A stretch of 64,000 nucleotides of DNA, from assembly GCF_001514145.1 (NCBI RefSeq), contig NZ_KQ948664.1:240523-304522 (forward strand). The letters are read 5' to 3'. The position numbers and the translations under genes were made by a program. How positions within the stretch are numbered: the first letter of the stretch is position 1; the number at the start of each line of letters is the position of its first letter. The stretch is from Streptomyces canus (GTDB lineage Bacteria > Actinomycetota > Actinomycetes > Streptomycetales > Streptomycetaceae). Below the pieces are notes generated by a model. The model ran no database searches and had not been told where the DNA came from. It saw only the letters and a list, made by a program, of their open reading frames with translations. This document shows, piece by piece, positions 60,418 through 64,000 of the stretch.

Positions 60418-61326
60418 TTGCAGCGTAAGTGGCTCGGAACCGACGCCGGTTCCGAGCCACTTCGCTTTTCACGCCGCAAGGTCGTCGCGGTGGGCGCCGG
60501 CACGGTCGGGGTGGTGGTCCTGGGAGCCGCGGGTGCGGTGAACGCCTTCGCGGAGCACAAGGGCGCGGAGAGCGAGGCCGAGGCCTGCTACAGGATCACC
60601 TCGGAGACCGTCGAGGGTCCCTATGACATCGACGCCGACAAGATCCGCCGGGATGTCACCGAGGACAAGGAGGGGATCCCGCTCCTCCTCGGCATCAGGG
60701 TGATCGACTCCGAGACGTGCAGACCGATCCGGAACGCTGCCGTGGACATCTGGCACTGCGACGCGGTGGGCGTGTACTCCGGGTACGAGGAGGTGGGCAA
60801 CGGCGGCGGGGGCGGCCCGGCTCCCACCGGAGCGCCCACCGACGCTGCCATGGGGACCCCGACCAGCACGCCCACCGGCATTCCCACCGGCCCTCCCCCG
60901 GGCGGCGGCCATCAGGAGCCCACCGACGACGAGCGCTATCTGCGCGGCACCTGGAAGACGGACAAGCACGGCCAGGTCACCTTCAGGACGGTCTTCCCTG
61001 GCTGGTACCGGGGCCGTTGTGTGCACATCCACACCAAGGTGCACGTCAACGGCGAGTGGACGGACGCCGGTGACGAGGGCGGCAACACCTGCCACACGGG
61101 CCAGTTCTTCTTCGACGAGGAGTCGGTCCTGGCCTCGGCCGAACTGGAGCCGTACGCCTCCAACACCGCCGAGCGCACCACGCTCGACGAAGACATGATC
61201 TACGACGGCGGCGCCGTCACGGGCGGTCTGCTCCGGCTGAAGTACCGCAAGGACGGCATCGGGAAGGGCGTCCGCGCGTCGATCACGGTCGGCGTGGACC
61301 CGGAGGAGACGAACGACGGGGTGTAG
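60418..61326 (+). CDS. secreted (Tat) intradiol dioxygenase-like protein 1
   Basis: 302 residues from TTG 60418. A Tat-type signal (RFSRRKVVAVGAGTVGVVVLGAAGAVNAFA) leads to a dioxygenase domain: YRITSETVEGPYDIDADKIRRDVTEDKEGIPL, AAVDIWHCDAVGVYSGYEE, a Gly/Pro/Thr repeat linker, YLRGTWKTDKHGQVTFRTVFPGWYRGRCVHIHTKVHVNGEW (Tyr and HxH iron ligands). The N-terminal 15 codons are made of the aspS terminator hairpin, and no ribosome site is seen. A 159-bp block is identical to the paralogue at 62815. Likely cleaves catechols outside the membrane. Confidence 0.82.
   Translation: MQRKWLGTDAGSEPLRFSRRKVVAVGAGTVGVVVLGAAGAVNAFAEHKGAESEAEACYRITSETVEGPYDIDADKIRRDVTEDKEGIPLLLGIRVIDSETCRPIRNAAVDIWHCDAVGVYSGYEEVGNGGGGGPAPTGAPTDAAMGTPTSTPTGIPTGPPPGGGHQEPTDDERYLRGTWKTDKHGQVTFRTVFPGWYRGRCVHIHTKVHVNGEWTDAGDEGGNTCHTGQFFFDEESVLASAELEPYASNTAERTTLDEDMIYDGGAVTGGLLRLKYRKDGIGKGVRASITVGVDPEETNDGV
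60427..60469 (+). terminator. Rho-independent terminator of aspS overlapping the next gene
   Basis: AAGTGGCTCGGAACC pairs perfectly with GGTTCCGAGCCACTT over a 6-base loop, followed by CGCTTTT, 14 bp after the aspS stop. It lies inside the first codons of the dioxygenase frame. Confidence 0.88.
60913..61071 (+). repeat. 159-bp block identical to 63316-63474
   Basis: Covers QEPTDDERYLRGTWKTDK to VNGEWTDAG in both dioxygenase genes with no mismatch, including silent sites. Beyond it, single differences appear every ~25 bp, and outside the genes the sequences diverge. Confidence 0.9.
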
Positions 61327-61369
61327 ATCTCCTTCACCAAGTTCACATATATGGCCACGCGTCAGCCCG

Positions 61370-61398
61370 TTGACCCGGACGATCGTCCTCCGTATCGT
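61370..61398 (+). promoter_or_regulatory. promoter TTGACC-N17-TATCGT before the ACS transporter
   Basis: -35 TTGACC at 61370-61375 and -10 TATCGT at 61393-61398 with a 17-bp spacer, 57 bp before ATG 61456. A 12-bp tandem repeat (ATCGTCCTCCGT / ATCGTCCTCCGG) covers the -10 and could host a regulator. Confidence 0.65.
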
Positions 61399-61455
61399 CC
61401 TCCGGGCTCAGGTACGTGACGCGTGGGCATGTATATGAACAGAAGGGAGACAACG

Positions 61456-62784
61456 ATGTCAGAACCGCTCGTCCCCGAGGCGGAGAGTCGTGCCGTGGCC
61501 AAGTTCCTGCGCCGCATGATGCCGCTGCTGGTCCTGATGCTGCTGGTCAACAACCTCGACCGCACCAACGTGGGCTTCATCCAGGAGGACCTCCAGGCGG
61601 ACGTCGGGGTCAGCGCCACGGCGTACGGCTTCGGGGCGGGGCTGTTCTTCATCGGGTACGCCTTGTTCGAGGTGCCCAGCAACATGCTGCTGGAACGATT
61701 CGGCGCCCGGGTCTGGCTGACCCGCATCATGATCACCTGGGGTCTGGTGATCGTGGCCATGTGCTTCATCCACAACGTCACGATGTTCTACGCCCTGCGC
61801 TTCCTGCTCGGTGTCGCGGAGGCAGGCTTCTTCCCCGGCGCGATGCTCTACATCACCCAGTGGCTGCCCGACTCCAGCCGCGGCCGGGCCACCGCGGTCT
61901 TCCTGGGGGGTTCGGCCGCCGCCGGCATCGTGACCGGCCCGATCACCGGCGCCCTGCTGGAACTGCACGGGGCCGGCGGGATCGCCGGATGGCGCTGGAT
62001 GTTCGGCCTGGAAGGCACCTTCTCGGTGCTCGTCGGCATCGTCGCCGGCTTCTTCCTGGTCTCCCGGATCGAGGACGCGCGCTGGCTCGACGCCGATGAG
62101 AAGGCGGCGCTGCGGGCCGCGGTCACCCAGGACCAGCAGGCCCGCAGCCGCGCGCCGAAGGTGTCCCGGCTCAAGCTGCTGGTCCACCCGCAGGTCCTGC
62201 TGCTGACCGGTGCCTTCTTCGCCATGACCCTCACCGGCTACGCGATCACCTTCTGGCTGCCCAGCCTGGTCGAGGAGATCGGCGGACTGTCCTCCTTCGA
62301 GGTCGGCGTCCTGTCGGCGATCCCCGCGGTCTGCTCCATGATCGCCATGTACTCCATGAGCCGTTTCACCGACCGCGCCCCGGATCGCCGCCCCTACCTC
62401 GCCGTCACCCTGGTCCTGTCCGCGGTCGGCACCTATCTCGCCACCCTCGGCAGCCCCTGGTTCGGCCTCGCGGCGATCACCCTCGCCGGCGTCGGCTCGA
62501 AGTGCGCGGCCACCCTCTTCTGGCCGATGGCCCAGTCCGGGCTCGACCTGAGGATCGCCGCACCGGGCCTGGCCCTCGTCAACTCCATCGGCAACCTGGG
62601 CGGTTTCGTCTCCCCGTTCCTCTTCGGCTATCTCAAGGACACGACCGGCAGCACCAACGGCGGCCTCTACACCCTGACGGCGGCCTCGCTGCTCGCGGTG
62701 ATCGCGGCGAAGTACCTGCGGGGCGCCCGGGCCGGCGCAGACCTGCGCGAGCCCACAGCAAGCCACAGTCCGCTCCCACGCTGA
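61456..62784 (+). CDS. ACS-type MFS transporter (organic/aromatic acid symporter)
   Basis: 442 residues, 12 helices. The opening MPLLVLMLLVNNLDRTNVGFI is the family signature of anion:cation symporters (phthalate, tartrate, glucarate, vanillate importers). Also FEVPSNMLLERFGARVWLTRIMITWGLV and GVAEAGFFPGAMLYITQWLPDSSRGRATAVF. AAGGGAG 6 bp before ATG 61456 sets the start. It lies between two secreted ring-cleavage enzymes, so it probably imports their acidic products or related aromatics. Confidence 0.9.
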   Translation: MSEPLVPEAESRAVAKFLRRMMPLLVLMLLVNNLDRTNVGFIQEDLQADVGVSATAYGFGAGLFFIGYALFEVPSNMLLERFGARVWLTRIMITWGLVIVAMCFIHNVTMFYALRFLLGVAEAGFFPGAMLYITQWLPDSSRGRATAVFLGGSAAAGIVTGPITGALLELHGAGGIAGWRWMFGLEGTFSVLVGIVAGFFLVSRIEDARWLDADEKAALRAAVTQDQQARSRAPKVSRLKLLVHPQVLLLTGAFFAMTLTGYAITFWLPSLVEEIGGLSSFEVGVLSAIPAVCSMIAMYSMSRFTDRAPDRRPYLAVTLVLSAVGTYLATLGSPWFGLAAITLAGVGSKCAATLFWPMAQSGLDLRIAAPGLALVNSIGNLGGFVSPFLFGYLKDTTGSTNGGLYTLTAASLLAVIAAKYLRGARAGADLREPTASHSPLPR

Positions 62785-62814
62785 GGACAGCCTTCTTACC
62801 TAACTTCGCCCTTC

Positions 62815-63729
62815 ATGACGGGAAACCAGCCGAAACACAAGAAGGACCTGACGCGGCGCAAGGTCGTCGTCGCCGGAGCGGGCGCGGCCGTGGCGATGGG
62901 TGCGGGCGGCACCCTCGCCGCGTCGGGTGCGTTCGCGGGCGAGACGAGCACGAGCGCCGCCGCGAGCAGCAGTTCCACCGCGTCGGAGGCCTGTTACCAG
63001 CTCACCTCGGAGACCACCGAGGGGCCGTACTACATCGACGCCGACAAGCTCCGCCAGGACATCACCGAGGACAAGGAGGGCATCCCCCTCACCCTCAGGC
63101 TCAAGGTGATCGACTCCGAGACCTGCAAGCCGATCGCCGACGCCGCCGTCGACATCTGGCACTGCGACGCCCTCGGCATCTACTCGGGCTACGAGTCCTC
63201 GTCGACCGGCGGCGGAACCGCCCCGACCGACGCGCCCTCGGGCACGCCGAGCGGTACCCCGACGGGTGAGCCGCCGTCGGGCGCGCCGACCGGTGGCACC
63301 GGTGGCGGCGTCCACCAGGAGCCCACCGACGACGAGCGCTATCTGCGCGGCACCTGGAAGACGGACAAGCACGGCCAGGTCACCTTCAGGACGGTCTTCC
63401 CTGGCTGGTACCGGGGCCGTTGTGTGCACATCCACACCAAGGTGCACGTCAACGGCGAGTGGACGGACGCCGGTTACGAGGGCGGCAACACCTGCCACAC
63501 CGGCCAGTTCTTCTTCGACGAGGAGTCCGTGCTGGCCTCCGCCGAGGTCGAGCCGTACTCCACCAGCACCACCGAGCGCACCACGCTCACCGAGGACACG
63601 ATCTACGACCAGAGCGGCACCACCGGCGGCCTGCTCAAGCTGAAGTACAACAAGAAGAACATCGCCAAGGGCGTCATCGGCTCCCTCACGATGGGCGTCG
63701 ACCCGGAGGCGACGAACGACAACAATTGA
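62815..63729 (+). CDS. secreted (Tat) intradiol dioxygenase-like protein 2
   Basis: 304 residues. Tat signal (KKDLTRRKVVVAGAGAAVAMGAGGTLAASGAFA) and the same domain order as the gene at 60418: YQLTSETTEGPYYIDADKLRQDITEDKEGIPL, AAVDIWHCDALGIYSGYES, Ser/Gly/Thr/Pro linker, then the block with PGWYRGRCVHIHTKV. The key Tyr is present in EGPYYID and the HxH pair is intact. No ribosome site; TAACTT (62801-62806) ends 8 bp before ATG 62815, so it may be leaderless. Strong terminator follows. Confidence 0.87.
   Translation: MTGNQPKHKKDLTRRKVVVAGAGAAVAMGAGGTLAASGAFAGETSTSAAASSSSTASEACYQLTSETTEGPYYIDADKLRQDITEDKEGIPLTLRLKVIDSETCKPIADAAVDIWHCDALGIYSGYESSSTGGGTAPTDAPSGTPSGTPTGEPPSGAPTGGTGGGVHQEPTDDERYLRGTWKTDKHGQVTFRTVFPGWYRGRCVHIHTKVHVNGEWTDAGYEGGNTCHTGQFFFDEESVLASAEVEPYSTSTTERTTLTEDTIYDQSGTTGGLLKLKYNKKNIAKGVIGSLTMGVDPEATNDNN
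63316..63474 (+). repeat. 159-bp block identical to 60913-61071
   Basis: Second copy of the shared dioxygenase segment. See the first copy. Confidence 0.9.
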
Positions 63730-63750
63730 CGTAACTCCGCGACCACGCAC

Positions 63751-63786
63751 GAAGGCGCCCGGGACCGCACGGTCCCGGGCGCCTTC
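63751..63786. terminator. terminator between dioxygenase 2 and the FG-GAP gene
   Basis: GAAGGCGCCCGGGACC pairs perfectly with GGTCCCGGGCGCCTTC around GCAC. It serves the gene ending at 63729 and perhaps the convergent one ending at 63816. Confidence 0.88.
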
Positions 63787-63815
63787 GGCTGATTCACCGC
63801 CGGTGAAATCCCCCT

Positions 63816-64000
63816 CTACGAAAGGAACTTGTAGCTGCTGAAACCGGTCGCGATCTTCACCCTCGCTCCGAACGACCCCTTGCCGTCACCGCTGTTGCGC
63901 CACACGGTGCCGCCGGTGTCGCGGGAGATCAGGTCCGCCCTGCCGTCGTCGGTGATGTCCCCGACGCCGACGATGGCGTTGTAGGAGCCGCCCCAATTGG
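63816..64000 (-). CDS. FG-GAP/VCBS repeat protein, C-terminal part (runs off the right edge)
   Basis: Only the last 60 codons are inside the window: GVGDITDDGRADLISRDTGGTVWRNSGDGKGSFGARVKIATGFSSYKFLS. The GDITDDGRADLI phrase is the calcium-binding blade motif of FG-GAP/VCBS beta-propeller repeats found in secreted Streptomyces proteins. N-terminal domains, and thus function, are outside the window. Confidence 0.8.
   Translation of the reverse strand, partial: NWGGSYNAIVGVGDITDDGRADLISRDTGGTVWRNSGDGKGSFGARVKIATGFSSYKFLS

Overview
The window is chromosomal DNA of a Streptomyces or a very close relative. The evidence is very high G+C with strong G/C bias at third codon positions, many GTG starts, translational overlaps of the ATGA/GTGA kind, and family content typical of the genus: mycothiol-type DinB and PIG-L proteins, Bpa proteasome activator, Lrp-controlled bkd genes, SpoIIE-type phosphatase with an ATPase domain. 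Two perfect 14-bp parS sites (GTTTCACGTGAAAC) at 17734 and 58603 suggest the core region near the chromosomal origin.

Layout. (1) 1-11175: aromatic catabolism. A minus-strand paaABCDE operon (phenylacetyl-CoA epoxidase) follows a partial acyl-CoA dehydrogenase gene carrying a KstR-type operator. A DUF5819/HTTM/TrmH trio is inserted, then paaN and divergent paaH-paaR. (2) 11178-15362: an Lrp/BkdR-type regulator divergent from a 2-oxoacid dehydrogenase operon (E1alpha, E1beta, E2). (3) 15466-18847: MobA-like protein, moeA and a K+ channel, with parS built into the moeA/channel junction. (4) 18848-26615: ABC exporter, quinone oxidoreductase, Bpa, a Ser/Thr kinase and an APH-like kinase. (5) 27111-30701: a second E1alpha/E1beta/E2 operon. 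(6) 30778-41014: D-Ala-D-Ala carboxypeptidase, GntR/MFS pair, mycothiol-type DinB protein, nitrilase, PIG-L deacetylase, family 2 glycosyltransferase with a 52-residue membrane peptide, M18 aminopeptidase. (7) 41224-48120: lipoprotein/adaptor/MacB-type exporter operon, secreted I36-like protein, and an ECF sigma factor with a membrane partner. (8) 48290-55208: acyl-CoA dehydrogenase, secreted intradiol dioxygenase, SseB-like protein, TetR/MFS pair, pirin. (9) 55299-64000: a damaged BRO-type phage gene and a transporter remnant, SpoIIE-type phosphatase, aspS, two paralogous secreted intradiol dioxygenases flanking an ACS-type transporter, and the end of an FG-GAP/VCBS protein.

How the genes may work together. 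Three near-identical palindromes of the PaaR type (ACCGNNCGNNCGGT) lie before paaA, between paaN and paaH, and before the first 2-oxoacid dehydrogenase operon. The paaR-like TetR gene sits in the middle. This suggests one regulon in which the dehydrogenase complex could make phenylacetyl-CoA from phenylpyruvate and hand it to PaaABCDE. The phenylacetate-CoA ligase (paaK) and paaF/G/J are not in this window. At the right end two secreted dioxygenases share a 159-bp identical block, which points to recent gene conversion, and they surround a transporter that could import the ring-cleavage product.
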